From: Streptomyces sp. GQFP | Lineage (GTDB): Bacteria; Actinomycetota; Actinomycetes; Streptomycetales; Streptomycetaceae | Length of the DNA stretch: 64,000 nucleotides | Assembly (NCBI RefSeq): GCF_021545335.1 | Contig: NZ_CP089312.1 | Location: 6,696,001 to 6,760,000, forward strand | Reading direction: 5' to 3' | Part shown: positions 8,467-17,326 of the stretch, one piece after another | Position numbering within the stretch: the stretch's first letter is position 1 | How the letters are laid out: every line of letters starts with the position of its first letter | The notes under the pieces: generated by a model | Told to the model about the DNA's origin: nothing | Database searches by the model: none | What the model saw: the letters and a program-made list of their open reading frames with translations, nothing else | Translations under genes and position numbers: made by a program

Positions 8467-9951
8467 TCAGTACTGCCTTATCGCGAACCACAACTCCATC
8501 CGTACGTCGGGATCGTCGAGGTCCGTGCCGAGGAGGGCCGTGCAGCGCGCGATCCGCTGCCGGACGGTGTTGCGGTGCACGGCCAGCGCGACCGCCGTAC
8601 GGTCCCAACTCCCGTGCAGGGAGAGCCAGGTGCGCAACGTGTCGACCAGCGCCGGGGCCCCGGCGATCGGCGCGAGGAGGGTGCGGGCGTGGGCCGCCGC
8701 GTCGGCTTCGGGGACGAGGTCCGAGAGCGCGGCCCGCTCGCCGTGGCGGACGAGGGGCGTACGGGTCGCCCTGGCTCGGGCGAGCGCGCGGGCCGCCTGG
8801 GTGTCGGCGGACGGCCACTCGCGCGGACCGGCCGGGGCGCTCACCCCGCACGTCCAGCCGGGCTGCGGGGCGACCTCACGACCGGCGGGCAGCAGGACCC
8901 GTACGACATCCCCGTCGACGTCGACCAGCGGTGAGCCGAGCGCCGTACCGAGCGCCGAGGCGGTCACCGGATCGGGGGCCGGCCCGTCGGCTGCTTCGGG
9001 CCGCGCGTGTACGACGGTCCAGCGCTCGCCGCCGCCCAGCAGAGGCGCCACGGTCTCCGGTGCCGCCCCCAGCAGCAGCCGTACGAGGGCCGAGGAGCGG
9101 GCGGCGCCGGTGCCGCTCTGGTGTTCGCCGGTGAGGAGGGCGAGGAGTACGGCGGCCACGGAGGCGATCGTGTGGTCGCCGGACGTACGTTCGGGTGCCG
9201 CGACGGCGAGTACGAAGCCCTGGCCGGTGCCGAGGGCGTAGGCGGCGAGACGGGTGCCGGCGGTGGGGTCGGTGTCCGTGGCGGAGGCGGGGCCACGGGT
9301 GGGCCGGACCACGGCCGCGAGGTCGGCCAGGGAACCGGCTGCGTCCGTCTCCCGCCCCGCAGCCGCGATCTCCGCTCCGTCCGGCCCGTACAGCACCGCC
9401 CGGCCACCCACTCGCTGGGCCAGCTGGCGCAGCACGGAGGGCACCGGGTCCGGGCGGGACGCGGCGGCGGCCAGGCTCTGCTGGGCCTCCGTCACGCGGC
9501 GGAGTTCGGCCAGCCGGGCCTGCGCCATGAGCTGCCAGACGGCACGGGCCACGCCCGAGAAGGTCGTCCGCGGCGGGACCTCGACGAGCGGCAGCTCGTA
9601 CGCGTCGCAGGCCTCGACCAGCGCCCGCGGCACGCTGTCGTGCACCGGCGCCACCCCGAAGCCGAGCGCGGCGCCGCCGGCCTCGACGATCCGGGAGACG
9701 TAGTCGTCGAAGTACGTCCCCGACCCGGCCGCCTCCGGGATGTGCACCCCGGCCGTCAGCAGCAGCTCACCGCCGAGCAGATACGGGTACGGGTCCGCCA
9801 TTTCCGACGCGTGCGCCCAGTGGATCGCCGGGTCGGGGGCGGTCGGGCCGGCGATCTGGCGCAGGGCGAGGTCCTCGCGGGCGAGGAGGGCGGAGAGGGG
9901 GACCGGGGGTGTGGGCGGTACGGAGGGGGCCGGGTCCGGCAGGGTGGACAT
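8467..9951 (-). CDS. PucR family transcriptional regulator
   Basis: 494-aa regulator of the PucR/CdaR type. An N-terminal purine-catabolism (PucR) domain (LSALLAREDLALRQIAG to about residue 140) is followed by a GGDEF-like middle region. The C-terminal HTH_30 contains SWDRTAVALAVHRNTVRQRI, typical of this family. The start at 9951 gives the conserved N-terminus; the frame continues upstream, but that part is antisense to the agmatinase gene. Divergent from agmatinase, 129 bp apart. It likely activates or represses the agmatinase/TPP-enzyme operon in response to a nitrogen-rich metabolite (inference). Confidence 0.85.
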   Translation of the reverse strand: MSTLPDPAPSVPPTPPVPLSALLAREDLALRQIAGPTAPDPAIHWAHASEMADPYPYLLGGELLLTAGVHIPEAAGSGTYFDDYVSRIVEAGGAALGFGVAPVHDSVPRALVEACDAYELPLVEVPPRTTFSGVARAVWQLMAQARLAELRRVTEAQQSLAAAASRPDPVPSVLRQLAQRVGGRAVLYGPDGAEIAAAGRETDAAGSLADLAAVVRPTRGPASATDTDPTAGTRLAAYALGTGQGFVLAVAAPERTSGDHTIASVAAVLLALLTGEHQSGTGAARSSALVRLLLGAAPETVAPLLGGGERWTVVHARPEAADGPAPDPVTASALGTALGSPLVDVDGDVVRVLLPAGREVAPQPGWTCGVSAPAGPREWPSADTQAARALARARATRTPLVRHGERAALSDLVPEADAAAHARTLLAPIAGAPALVDTLRTWLSLHGSWDRTAVALAVHRNTVRQRIARCTALLGTDLDDPDVRMELWFAIRQY

Positions 9952-9954
9952 GAT

Positions 9955-9967
9955 GGATGTTCCATCC
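9955..9967. promoter_or_regulatory. GGATG-TTC-CATCC palindrome overlapping the PucR translation start region
   Basis: A 5-3-5 perfect inverted repeat just 4 bp upstream of the PucR ATG, where its RBS would be. It could be an autoregulatory operator or an mRNA hairpin limiting translation. Only symmetry and position support this. Confidence 0.35.
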
Positions 9968-10080
9968 GTACGAGGCGGCGACAGTGGATGAAACGTACAC
10001 TTCCTGGTGCTGTCCCGGCCACCTAGTCTGGCGCCAGCGGCTCGCCGGCCACGTCCGGCGCAGAGAGAAGGCGGAACGGT

Positions 10081-11097
10081 ATGACCAGCAGCCACCAGAC
10101 GCCCCGTGGCCCCGTCGACTCGTCCCGCGTCCCGAGATTCGCCGGTCCCGCGACCTTCGCGCGGCTGCCGCGCCTCGACGAGGTCGGCGGACGTGCGGAT
10201 GTCGCCGTGGTCGGGGTGCCGTTCGACTCGGGGGTCTCGTACCGGCCGGGCGCGCGCTTCGGCGGCAACGCGATCCGCGAGGCGTCGCGGCTGCTGCGCC
10301 CGTACAACCCGGCGCAGGACGCGTCCCCGTTCGCGCTGGCGCAGGTGGCGGACGCCGGGGACATCGCCGCCAACCCGTTCAACATCAACGAGGCCGTGGA
10401 GACGGTGGAGGCGGCGGCAGATGAGCTGCTGGGGGCAGGGTCGAGGTTGATGACCCTCGGGGGTGACCACACGATCGCGCTGCCGTTGTTGCGATCGGTG
10501 GCGAAGAAGCACGGCCCGGTCGCGCTGCTCCACTTCGACGCCCATCTCGACACCTGGGACACCTACTTCGGGGCCGAGTACACACACGGGACGCCGTTCC
10601 GGCGGGCGGTGGAGGAGGGCATCTTGGACACCTCCGCCCTCTCCCACGTCGGCACGCGTGGTCCGCTGTACGGCAAGCAGGACCTGGACGACGACGCGAA
10701 GATGGGCTTCGGCATCGTGACGTCGGCGGATGTGATGCGGCGGGGGGTCGACGAGGTCGCCGACCAGCTCCGCGACCGGATCGGCGACCGCCCGCTGTAC
10801 ATCTCCATCGACATCGACTGTCTCGACCCGGCGTTCGCACCCGGCACGGGTACGCCGGAGGCGGGCGGTATGACGTCGAGGGAGCTGCTGGAGATCCTGC
10901 GGGGCCTGGCGTCCTGCAACCTGGTCTCGGCGGATGTGGTGGAGGTGGCCCCCGCGTACGATCACGCCGAGATCACGTCGGTCGCGGCGTCGCACACGGC
11001 GTACGAACTGACGACGATCATGTCCCGCCAGATTGCCCAACAGACTGCACAGGCCCGCGGGGACGAGGGCGAGAACGAGGACGGCGTAGCGAAATGA
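10081..11097 (+). CDS. speB: Agmatinase / ureohydrolase
   Basis: 338-aa manganese ureohydrolase. Metal ligands are visible in [24 protein letters not shown] and [19 protein letters not shown], the three arginase-family signatures. The expected reaction is agmatine to putrescine plus urea; guanidinobutyrase activity is a possible alternative because family members with this fold differ in a few loop residues. Its stop overlaps the start of the TPP enzyme (ATGA), so the two are co-translated and probably act in one guanidino-compound pathway. Divergent from PucR. Confidence 0.88.
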   Translation: MTSSHQTPRGPVDSSRVPRFAGPATFARLPRLDEVGGRADVAVVGVPFDSGVSYRPGARFGGNAIREASRLLRPYNPAQDASPFALAQVADAGDIAANPFNINEAVETVEAAADELLGAGSRLMTLGGDHTIALPLLRSVAKKHGPVALLHFDAHLDTWDTYFGAEYTHGTPFRRAVEEGILDTSALSHVGTRGPLYGKQDLDDDAKMGFGIVTSADVMRRGVDEVADQLRDRIGDRPLYISIDIDCLDPAFAPGTGTPEAGGMTSRELLEILRGLASCNLVSADVVEVAPAYDHAEITSVAASHTAYELTTIMSRQIAQQTAQARGDEGENEDGVAK

Positions 11098-12794
11098 CCC
11101 ACGACCACGACCTGGTGCTGAAGCCGACCGCCGCTCAGACGGAGGCCGCGCTCAACCCGCCCCCCGGCCGCAACGGCGGAGACCTGGTCGTGGAGACGCT
11201 GGCCGGCCTCGGCACGACGACTGTCTTCGGCCTGCCCGGCCAGCACGCCCTGGGAATGTTCGACGCACTGCGCCGCTCGGACCTGCGGTACATCGGCCTA
11301 CGGGTGGAGAACAACGCGGGGTTCGCGGCGGACGCGTACGGCAGGGTGACGGGAGAGGCGGCGCCGCTCCTGCTGTCGACAGGCCCGGGCGCGCTGACGT
11401 CACTGGCGGCACTCCAGGAGGCGGCGGCGGCGTCGGCCCCGGTACTGGCGATCAGCAGCCAGATCCCAACTGCCGGGCTGGGCGGGGGCCGACACGGCTA
11501 CCTCCACGAACTCCCGGACCAGCAGGCGTCGTTCAGGGGTGTGGTGAAGTCGGTTCACACGGTGCGTACGCAGTCGCAGATCCCGTCGGCGATCGCGGAT
11601 GCCTGGAAGTCGGCGCTCACGGTCCCGCACGGCCCGGTCTGGGTGGAGATCCCGCAGGACGTGTTGTTGTCGGAGACTGCGATCCCGGTGGTGACGGGCG
11701 GCGACGCCTTCCCCGAGGAGCTGCCCCCGCGCCCCGAACTGACGGCCCTGGCAGCCCACTTGCTGTCCAACGCCGAGCGCCCGGCGATCATCGCGGGCGG
11801 CGGAGTCGTACGGGCGGACGCGTCGGGCAAGTTGAGGGCGCTGGCGGAGCGACTGCAGGCGCCGGTGGTGACGACGTACGGCGGGAAAGGGGCGTTCCCG
11901 TGGACGCACCCGCTGTCCCTCCAGTCCTGGATGGAGGACCGGCACACGACGGACTTCCTTGAGGACGCGGACGTGTTGCTGGTCGTGGGCTCGGGACTGG
12001 GCGAACTGTCGTCGAACTACCACACGTTCAAGCCGCGCGGCCGGGTCATCCAAGTCGACGCGGACCTCGGCAAGTTGGAGTCCAACCACCCCGCGCTGGG
12101 CATCCACGCGGATGCACGGCTGGCGCTGCAGGCGCTGCTGGAAACGGTGGTGGCGAGGGAGGACGAGGCGGCGAGGACGGAGGCGGAGGAGCGGGTCCGG
12201 GGAGTGCTGGACCGGGTGGGCGAGCGGATCGCCGCTCAGGAACTCACCCTGGAGCAGGGCTTGTTGAAGTCGATCAGGGCGGCGCTGCCGTCCCGGTCCC
12301 CGTCCTTCTGGGACATGACGATCCTCTCGTACTGGGCCTGGGCGGGCTTCGACCCGCGCGGCACGAACACGATGCACTCGGCTCAGGGGGCGGGTGGGCT
12401 GGGCTATGCCTTCCCGGCGGCCCTGGGAGCGGCCGTGGCCGACCCGACGTACCCGGTGCTGGCGGTCTCGGGGGACGGCGGGGCGCTGTACGGGATCGCG
12501 GAGTTGGCGACGGCTCGGCAGTACGACCTGAACGTGACCTGGCTGATCGTGGATGACGGCGGCTACGGCATTCTGCGCGAGTACATGACGGACGCGTTCG
12601 GGGAGGCGACGGGGACGGAGTTGTCGCGGCCGGACTATGTGGCGCTGGCGGAGTCGTTCGGGGTGCCGGGGGTGCGGACGACGCCGGAGACGCTGGAGAA
12701 GGATCTGGCTGAGGCGTTGGGGGAGGCGGGGCCTTCGGTGGTGGTGCTTCCGGCGGTGTTGCGGATGTTCGCGGCGACGCATTTGGGTGACTGA
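11094..12794 (+). CDS. Thiamine-diphosphate enzyme (acetolactate-synthase-like)
   Basis: 566-aa ThDP enzyme with PYR, central and PP domains. The PYR-domain activating Glu is in [14 protein letters not shown] (about residue 66). The PP domain has [12 protein letters not shown], but the second half of the ThDP motif reads VDDGGYG where most members have NN. The substrate is unknown. Its overlap with agmatinase suggests it acts on a keto acid or aldehyde derived from an arginine/agmatine-related compound. It is not obviously the housekeeping acetolactate synthase, which normally sits beside ilvN/ilvC. Part of codons 389-409 is duplicated near 19.25 kb. Confidence 0.82.
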   Translation: MTHDHDLVLKPTAAQTEAALNPPPGRNGGDLVVETLAGLGTTTVFGLPGQHALGMFDALRRSDLRYIGLRVENNAGFAADAYGRVTGEAAPLLLSTGPGALTSLAALQEAAAASAPVLAISSQIPTAGLGGGRHGYLHELPDQQASFRGVVKSVHTVRTQSQIPSAIADAWKSALTVPHGPVWVEIPQDVLLSETAIPVVTGGDAFPEELPPRPELTALAAHLLSNAERPAIIAGGGVVRADASGKLRALAERLQAPVVTTYGGKGAFPWTHPLSLQSWMEDRHTTDFLEDADVLLVVGSGLGELSSNYHTFKPRGRVIQVDADLGKLESNHPALGIHADARLALQALLETVVAREDEAARTEAEERVRGVLDRVGERIAAQELTLEQGLLKSIRAALPSRSPSFWDMTILSYWAWAGFDPRGTNTMHSAQGAGGLGYAFPAALGAAVADPTYPVLAVSGDGGALYGIAELATARQYDLNVTWLIVDDGGYGILREYMTDAFGEATGTELSRPDYVALAESFGVPGVRTTPETLEKDLAEALGEAGPSVVVLPAVLRMFAATHLGD

Positions 12795-12816
12795 CGGCGC
12801 TCGAGGGCGGAGGCGG

Positions 12817-13536
12817 TCACCTGGTTCCTGCGGCGCCCGTCGCGACGAGGTCCAGCAGGTTGTCGTGGATCTCGGTGAACCGGGCCCGTACCGCTTCCGC
12901 CGCCTTGGCGACATCGCGGGCGGCGGGGTCGCGGGGCCGTTCGAGCAGCAGTTGGACGGTGTCGGCCAGGGCGGTCTCGGGATCGTCGATGCTGAACGGG
13001 CCCGCGTCATGGGCGTTGCTCATGACGGTGACGAACCCGACCAGCACGGCGTGCAGGGCGTACATCTGCCTGGGCAGCGGGAGGTCGTCGCGCACGATCC
13101 CGTGGTCGCGCAGGATCGTCAGGACCGCGTTGCCCATCGCGCTCGTGGTGGCCTCGGCGAAGCGCTGCTGGTCGGTGGGGCGGTGGAGCAGCTGGCGCAT
13201 GGCGCTGTCGTCGCTCTGGAGCCACCGCAGCCACGGGTTGCTCAGCGTCGTACGGATGAGCAGCGGAGCGAGACGGCGGGGCAGGACGGACTGCGGGTCC
13301 TGGGCGATCCGGTCGTTGACGGTCTCGATCCAGGTCAGCACCTCGCGTGCGGCCAGCCCCACGAACAGGTCTTCCTTGGTCTCCCAGTACAGGTAGACCG
13401 TGCCCTTGCCCACGGCCGCGGCTGCGGCGATCTCGGCGATGGTCACCTTGCGGAGGCCGTGTTCGAGGGCCAGCTCGCGCGCGCTGTCGAGGATTCTGGC
13501 CGCCTTGACGGAGTCGTGTTCGATCAGCCGGCTCAC
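12817..13536 (-). CDS. TetR family regulator
   Basis: 239-aa repressor starting at GTG 13536 with GGGAGG upstream. The HTH region IAEIAAAAAVGKGTVYLYWE (about 31-52) is clear, followed by a helical ligand domain with TetR_C-like features. It follows the FAD monooxygenase by 90 bp in the same direction, and probably controls that gene and the divergent hydrolase through the TGACCA/TGGTCA repeats at 14.88-14.97 kb. It ends 22 bp from the convergent TPP-enzyme gene. Confidence 0.88.
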   Translation of the reverse strand: MSRLIEHDSVKAARILDSARELALEHGLRKVTIAEIAAAAAVGKGTVYLYWETKEDLFVGLAAREVLTWIETVNDRIAQDPQSVLPRRLAPLLIRTTLSNPWLRWLQSDDSAMRQLLHRPTDQQRFAEATTSAMGNAVLTILRDHGIVRDDLPLPRQMYALHAVLVGFVTVMSNAHDAGPFSIDDPETALADTVQLLLERPRDPAARDVAKAAEAVRARFTEIHDNLLDLVATGAAGTR

Positions 13537-13626
13537 CGTCGTGTTTCCTCCCGTTTCGCTCTTCGCAGCATGATGTCACGGGGGTTCGCGGGGGTTCACG
13601 GAGGTGAGCAGGCCAGGGCGGACCGG

Positions 13627-14859
13627 TTACGACAGGCCGATGTCGACCGTCTTCATCCGGGAAGCCTTGCTGCGATGCTCCAGCTTCGAGATGACCGTAC
13701 GGCCGACCGTCGTCCCCACCACGTGGTCGAAGAGGGACCGGATCTGGTACTCGGTGTGGTCGGCCGGGACGAAGAGCTTGCGCATGGCTATGCCGGTCTC
13801 CTGGTGGAACTCGATGAAGGGGCGGAGTTTCTCCTCCCAGGCCCGCAGCGCCCGCGGCACGTCTCCGGGATGCCGCTCCAGCATCGTGCCCAGCATGTCG
13901 GCCCCGGCCAGGCCGCTGGAGGCCCCCATCCCGGAGTAGAGGGTCAGACACCAGGCCGAGTCGCCGACGAGCACGACCCGGCCCTGGTGCCAGGTGTCGA
14001 GCCGTACCTGCTCGGCGGTGTCGAACAGGTGGTCCGGTGCCTGCTCGAACTGGTCGAGCAGCCAGCCGAGCGTCGAGCCCGTGGGCTCCGGTCCGAACAC
14101 GGCCCGCAGCGAGTCGATGGCGGGCCGGGTGAACTCGCCGTCCACATCGTCGGTGCGGTAGTTGAACAGCACCGTCGGGGGCCGGTCGGCGAAGGCGAAC
14201 ACCCATGCGGACCGGCCGAGTTCGGACATGACGATGCCGTCCGTGCCCCGGAAACCGGGGACCGAGCTGGGCAGGGCGCAGGCCGCGAGCATGTAGCCGA
14301 GACGGTGGATGTGGCCGTCATCGGGCCCGAAGGCCAGCCGCCGCACGGTCGAGCGCAGACCGTCGGCGCCGACGACGAGGTCGAACCGTTCGGTGGTCAC
14401 CGTCCCCGAGGCCCGGTCCTCGATGTCGACGTGTACGCCGTCCTCGTCCTCGTCCTCGTCCTGGCGCAGCGCCACAGGCACGGACGCGTACCGGATCTCG
14501 ACGTCCTCGGGCAGGGCGTCGAACGCCGCCTGCTCGACATCGCCGCGCACGACCGGGCGTGACTCGCCGGCCACGGCCTCGGCGAAACCCATGCCGCGCC
14601 GTCGCCGGCCCGCGCGATCGACGTTGTAGTAGGCGATGTCCTCCGAGAAACGGTCCGGCACCTCGATGCCCAGACGCTCGGCCGCGGTGATCCCGGTGCC
14701 GAAGAGAGTGAGGAAGTACCCGCCGCGCCGGCGTTCGGCTGCTTTCTCCAGGACGGTGACGTCCCAGCCCGCCTTGTGGAGCCGCAGCGCGGAGGCGGTT
14801 CCACTGACGCCGAGTCCGACGACGAGGGCCCGCTGTCGCGGGTTGGTGTTCGTGTTCAT
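13627..14859 (-). CDS. FAD-dependent monooxygenase (aromatic hydroxylase type)
   Basis: 410-aa group A flavoprotein monooxygenase. The Rossmann GxGxxG is VVGLGVSGTASALRLHKAGW (about 14-33), the DG motif is VVGADGLRSTVRRLA, and the second FAD motif is VVLVGDSAWCLTLYSGMGAS. It would hydroxylate an aromatic or polyketide-like compound using NAD(P)H and O2; the substrate is unknown. The related family includes antibiotic-modifying oxygenases, so a xenobiotic role under TetR control is plausible. An acidic DEDEDEDG insertion lies about residue 133-140. In an operon with the downstream TetR gene. Confidence 0.87.
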   Translation of the reverse strand: MNTNTNPRQRALVVGLGVSGTASALRLHKAGWDVTVLEKAAERRRGGYFLTLFGTGITAAERLGIEVPDRFSEDIAYYNVDRAGRRRRGMGFAEAVAGESRPVVRGDVEQAAFDALPEDVEIRYASVPVALRQDEDEDEDGVHVDIEDRASGTVTTERFDLVVGADGLRSTVRRLAFGPDDGHIHRLGYMLAACALPSSVPGFRGTDGIVMSELGRSAWVFAFADRPPTVLFNYRTDDVDGEFTRPAIDSLRAVFGPEPTGSTLGWLLDQFEQAPDHLFDTAEQVRLDTWHQGRVVLVGDSAWCLTLYSGMGASSGLAGADMLGTMLERHPGDVPRALRAWEEKLRPFIEFHQETGIAMRKLFVPADHTEYQIRSLFDHVVGTTVGRTVISKLEHRSKASRMKTVDIGLS

Positions 14860-14874
14860 GTCCCCAGACTATAC

Positions 14875-14965
14875 TCACTGACCAGATTGGTCATTTGGTC
14901 AGTCGTTGATCGGCTGTCTGATCAGTGACTGACCAGCCACTGATAAGTCACTGCTTGGCCGTCTG
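14875..14965. promoter_or_regulatory. Cluster of TGACCA/TGGTCA operator half-sites
   Basis: TGACCAGATTGGTCA (14879-14893) is a perfect 6-3-6 palindrome, and a further TGGTCAGT follows at 14896-14903. Related pieces (TGATCAGTGACTGACCA, CACTGATAAGTCACTG, TGATCGGTCA) continue to about 14972. The cluster fills the gap between the divergent monooxygenase and hydrolase genes, so it is a likely multi-site TetR operator. Confidence 0.65.
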
Positions 14966-15027
14966 ATCGGTCATCTGATAGGTCGTGAAATCAAGTCGCG
15001 ACCAACACGAAGAACGGAGTTGCCGCC

Positions 15028-15792
15028 ATGCCAACCGTTTTCGTCCACGGCTTCCCCGAGACGCAGGACGTCTGGGAGCCGCTGCTCGTCGAGCTGGAAC
15101 GCGTCGCTCCCGCCCGCCCCGCCCCGATCCGCCTCTCCCCGCCCGGTTTCGGGGCGCCCTTGCCGACGGGGTTCGGTGCGACCGTCGGTGACTACCGGGA
15201 CTGGCTCATCGGCGAGTTGGAGCGTTTCGCCGAGCCCGTCGACCTGGTCGGACACGACTGGGGCGGCGCACACGCCCTCAACGCGGTGATGGCCCGCCCG
15301 GACCTCGTACGCAGCTGGGTCAGCGATGTGATCGGCCTGTTCGACCCGGACTACGTATGGCACGAGTTCGCCCTGAGCCAGCAGGCGCCGGAGAGCACGG
15401 GCCCGGCCTCCGCCGTACCGCTCGGCCCGGACCCCGAGATGCGGGTCGCGATCCTCGTACAGCTCGGCATGAGCGAGCCGGTGGCGCAGCGGGTCGCGGC
15501 GGGCCAGGACGAGGCGATGGGCCGAGCGGCGTACGCCCTCTACCGATCGGCCGCCCAGCCGGTGATGGCCGAACTGGGCCAGAACCTCGAACGCGCGGCG
15601 CAACGCCCGGGCCTGTCCCTGCTCGCCACCGAAGACCGCGTGGTCGGCACGGACGAACAGCGCACCCGCACGGCACGCCGGGCCGGCGCCCGTACGGTGA
15701 CACTCGACGGCCTGGGCCACTGGTGGATGACTCAGGACCCGGTACGGGGCGCCCAGGTCCTCACCGATTTCTGGGACGCGTTGGACGGCTGA
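15028..15792 (+). CDS. Alpha/beta hydrolase (epoxide hydrolase/dehalogenase-like)
   Basis: 254-aa cytosolic hydrolase. HGFPET near the N-terminus forms the oxyanion hole, GHDWGGAH (about 77) gives an Asp nucleophile as in epoxide hydrolases and haloalkane dehalogenases, and LGHWWM near the end supplies the catalytic His. Translation starts at ATG 15028. Divergent from the FAD monooxygenase across the operator cluster, so the pair may oxidise a substrate and then open or cleave the product (inference). Confidence 0.85.
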   Translation: MPTVFVHGFPETQDVWEPLLVELERVAPARPAPIRLSPPGFGAPLPTGFGATVGDYRDWLIGELERFAEPVDLVGHDWGGAHALNAVMARPDLVRSWVSDVIGLFDPDYVWHEFALSQQAPESTGPASAVPLGPDPEMRVAILVQLGMSEPVAQRVAAGQDEAMGRAAYALYRSAAQPVMAELGQNLERAAQRPGLSLLATEDRVVGTDEQRTRTARRAGARTVTLDGLGHWWMTQDPVRGAQVLTDFWDALDG

Positions 15793-15840
15793 CGGGCCGG
15801 ACGGGCCGCCGAGGTCTGCGTACGAGGCCGGGCGATCCGG

Positions 15841-15873
15841 CCCGTTCCCAGTCCTTCTGGGCCATACGGATGG
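15841..15873. repeat. 33-bp repeat copy shared with 19284-19316
   Basis: The core GTCCTTCTGGG and flanks match 28 of 33 positions with 19284-19316, in the same orientation; a shorter match lies in the TPP-enzyme gene near 12294-12314. The two intergenic copies bracket the PIN-to-methyltransferase block. Possible recombination or insertion footprint. Confidence 0.5.
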
Positions 15874-15876
15874 GTA

Positions 15877-16329
15877 CTACTCGGGAATCGGAAGTACCTG
15901 CAAGGGCTTCTCTGTCGGTGTGCGGGGTGCGATGACGTTCCGATAGTGGTGATCGAGTGTCAGCACGACGGGCTGTGGCAACGTCCATGCCAGGAGAGCG
16001 TTGACCGCGTCGGTCATTCCGATGGCGTCATGATCCGCGTACGTACGCATGAGCCGCTCGGCCTCGCTCAGCAACGGCCATCCCACGGCGGCGAGCTTGA
16101 GGCGATCGGCGCTTGCCCATGCGCGCATGCTGGCCAGAGCGTCTGCGGCTGCCCTGCCGCTGATCTTCGTCGTGAGGTGATAGTCCAGTTCGGTCAGGAC
16201 CAGCGGTGACACGACGAGCCGGTCGGCCAGGGAGAGGGCTTGTACGGCGGATTCGTGATGATCGTCCTTGCGGTTGTAGATCGCGAGGAGAACCGACGTG
16301 TCCGCCACGGCGAACCGGTGACGCTTCAA
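15877..16329 (-). CDS. PIN-domain toxin (VapC-like)
   Basis: About 150-aa predicted Mg-dependent ribonuclease. PIN-fold acidic residues are visible: Asp in VADTSVLLA (about 9-10), Glu in LVLTELDYHL, Asp in IGMTDAVNA, and Asp in VVLTLDHHY. No ATG fits. A TTG at 16327-16329 overlaps the antitoxin TGA as TTGA, which gives the normal PIN N-terminus (KRHRFAVADTS) and coupled translation. Upstream in-frame sequence is antisense to other genes. With the preceding small gene it forms a type II toxin-antitoxin pair; target RNA unknown. Confidence 0.8.
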   Translation of the reverse strand: MKRHRFAVADTSVLLAIYNRKDDHHESAVQALSLADRLVVSPLVLTELDYHLTTKISGRAAADALASMRAWASADRLKLAAVGWPLLSEAERLMRTYADHDAIGMTDAVNALLAWTLPQPVVLTLDHHYRNVIAPRTPTEKPLQVLPIPE

Positions 16330-16625
16330 CAGTCGCCTTCCTGGAAGAGGTCGTCGCCGGACTTGGCTGCGAGGTCGGAGGGGCCGTCGAACATCGCACG
16401 CGTCAGCGCGGCCATCGCCTCGGAGTCCTCGCCAAAGGAGGAGGAGAAGGACAGCGGGACGCGGCGAGCGATGCGATCCAGCGCGACCTCCTCCGGGGTG
16501 CGCCCCTCCAGAAGGGCCAGTGTGCGCAGTGCTTCGGCTTCGGCGCCCGTGTAAGTGACGGTGACGGTGACAGCATCCTTGGGCGGGGCCGCGTGGTCCG
16601 GCGGTGGAACGGGGGCGTCGGCCAC
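16326..16625 (-). CDS. Putative antitoxin partner of the PIN protein
   Basis: 99-aa acidic protein overlapping the PIN gene by four bases. The N-terminus is proline-rich. The segment VTVTYTGAEAEALRTLALLE then GRTPEEVALDRIARRV could be a short beta strand plus two helices, as in ribbon-helix-helix antitoxins. The acidic C-terminal part probably wraps the toxin. It lies 71 bp downstream of the HATPase gene in the same direction and may be co-transcribed with it. Assignment rests mostly on gene order. Confidence 0.65.
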   Translation of the reverse strand: MADAPVPPPDHAAPPKDAVTVTVTYTGAEAEALRTLALLEGRTPEEVALDRIARRVPLSFSSSFGEDSEAMAALTRAMFDGPSDLAAKSGDDLFQEGDC

Positions 16626-16696
16626 GGGGATCTCCTAAGGTGTGCCGTTCGGTGTGATGTGCGGTGATTCCGACAGTACCGTCGCGTGAGCGGTGC

Positions 16697-17131
16697 TCAT
16701 CGTGGAAGCGCCAGTTCCACCCACGTCGCTTTCCCGATGCCGTGCAGTCGGGGACAGCAGCCCCAACGCTCAGCGAGGGTCTGTACGAGGGTGAGGCCGC
16801 GGCCTCCTTCGTTGTCGGGGCTGGTCTGTCGGGGTGTGGGGCGGCGGTTGTTCGCGTCGGCGACCTCCACGCGCAGGCATCCGTTGTGCGTGGCGAATCG
16901 GACGCCGATCTCGCGGCCGGGCGGGGTGGAGGCGTGCCGGAGGGAGTTGGTGACCAGCTCCGAGAGCAACAGCTCGGCGGTTTCGGCGACTTCGCCGTCG
17001 ATCTTCCAGTCGGTGAGCTGGGTGCGGAGGAGTTCGCGGGCGCGGGGGGCGCTGCGGGGGGTGTGGGGGAGCTGCCAGGTGGCTTCCGACATGCCGCTTG
17101 CAGGTTGCTGAAGTGCGGTGTGGGCCGGCAT
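16697..17131 (-). CDS. ATP-binding anti-sigma-type protein (HATPase_c)
   Basis: 144-aa GHKL ATPase of the RsbW/SpoIIAB-like group abundant in Streptomyces. The N box is ELLLSELVTNSLRHA, the G1 region VEVADANNRRP, and the G2 region EGGRGLTLVQTLAERWG. I chose ATG 17131 because GGAGG lies five bases before it; that RBS overlaps an in-frame ATG at 17143. Divergent from the GntR gene across three palindromic operators. It likely regulates a sigma factor or a DUF397/HTH partner; partner unknown. Confidence 0.82.
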   Translation of the reverse strand: MPAHTALQQPASGMSEATWQLPHTPRSAPRARELLRTQLTDWKIDGEVAETAELLLSELVTNSLRHASTPPGREIGVRFATHNGCLRVEVADANNRRPTPRQTSPDNEGGRGLTLVQTLAERWGCCPRLHGIGKATWVELALPR

Positions 17132-17171
17132 GAAGACCTCCAAGGCGGGGGACGAGAGAGGGTCGGAATCT

Positions 17172-17308
17172 TCTCTAGAGATGTAGCCACTGAAGCGCCC
17201 GCGCTGAGCCTTCGCAATACATCTCTAGAGATGTGAGCGAAATTGCTCGGAGGTGATAGCTGACTGGTGGTGAGGGGGCGGTGGGCGGTGCCTAGGATGT
17301 CTAGAGAT
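17172..17308. promoter_or_regulatory. Three TCTAGA-centred palindromes between HATPase and GntR genes
   Basis: TCTCTAGAGA (17172-17181), ACATCTCTAGAGATGT (17219-17234, perfect 16-bp palindrome) and ATGTCTAGAGAT (17297-17308). The last is 18 bp before the GntR ATG, the first about 40 bp before the HATPase ATG. GntR/HutC proteins commonly bind such T-C-T-A-G-A-centred sites, so autoregulation plus control of the HATPase gene is the simplest reading. Confidence 0.75.
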
Positions 17309-17326
17309 GATCGGAGGGAGACCTTG

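Noticed and set aside
15826-15842. Small GGCCGG/CCGGCC hairpin between hydrolase and PIN genes
   Set aside because: Only six base pairs in very GC-rich DNA; not convincing as a terminator.
16330-17217. Long upstream part of the PIN reading frame
   Set aside because: It runs through the antitoxin and HATPase genes out of frame; Pro/Arg-rich and without a start near an RBS.
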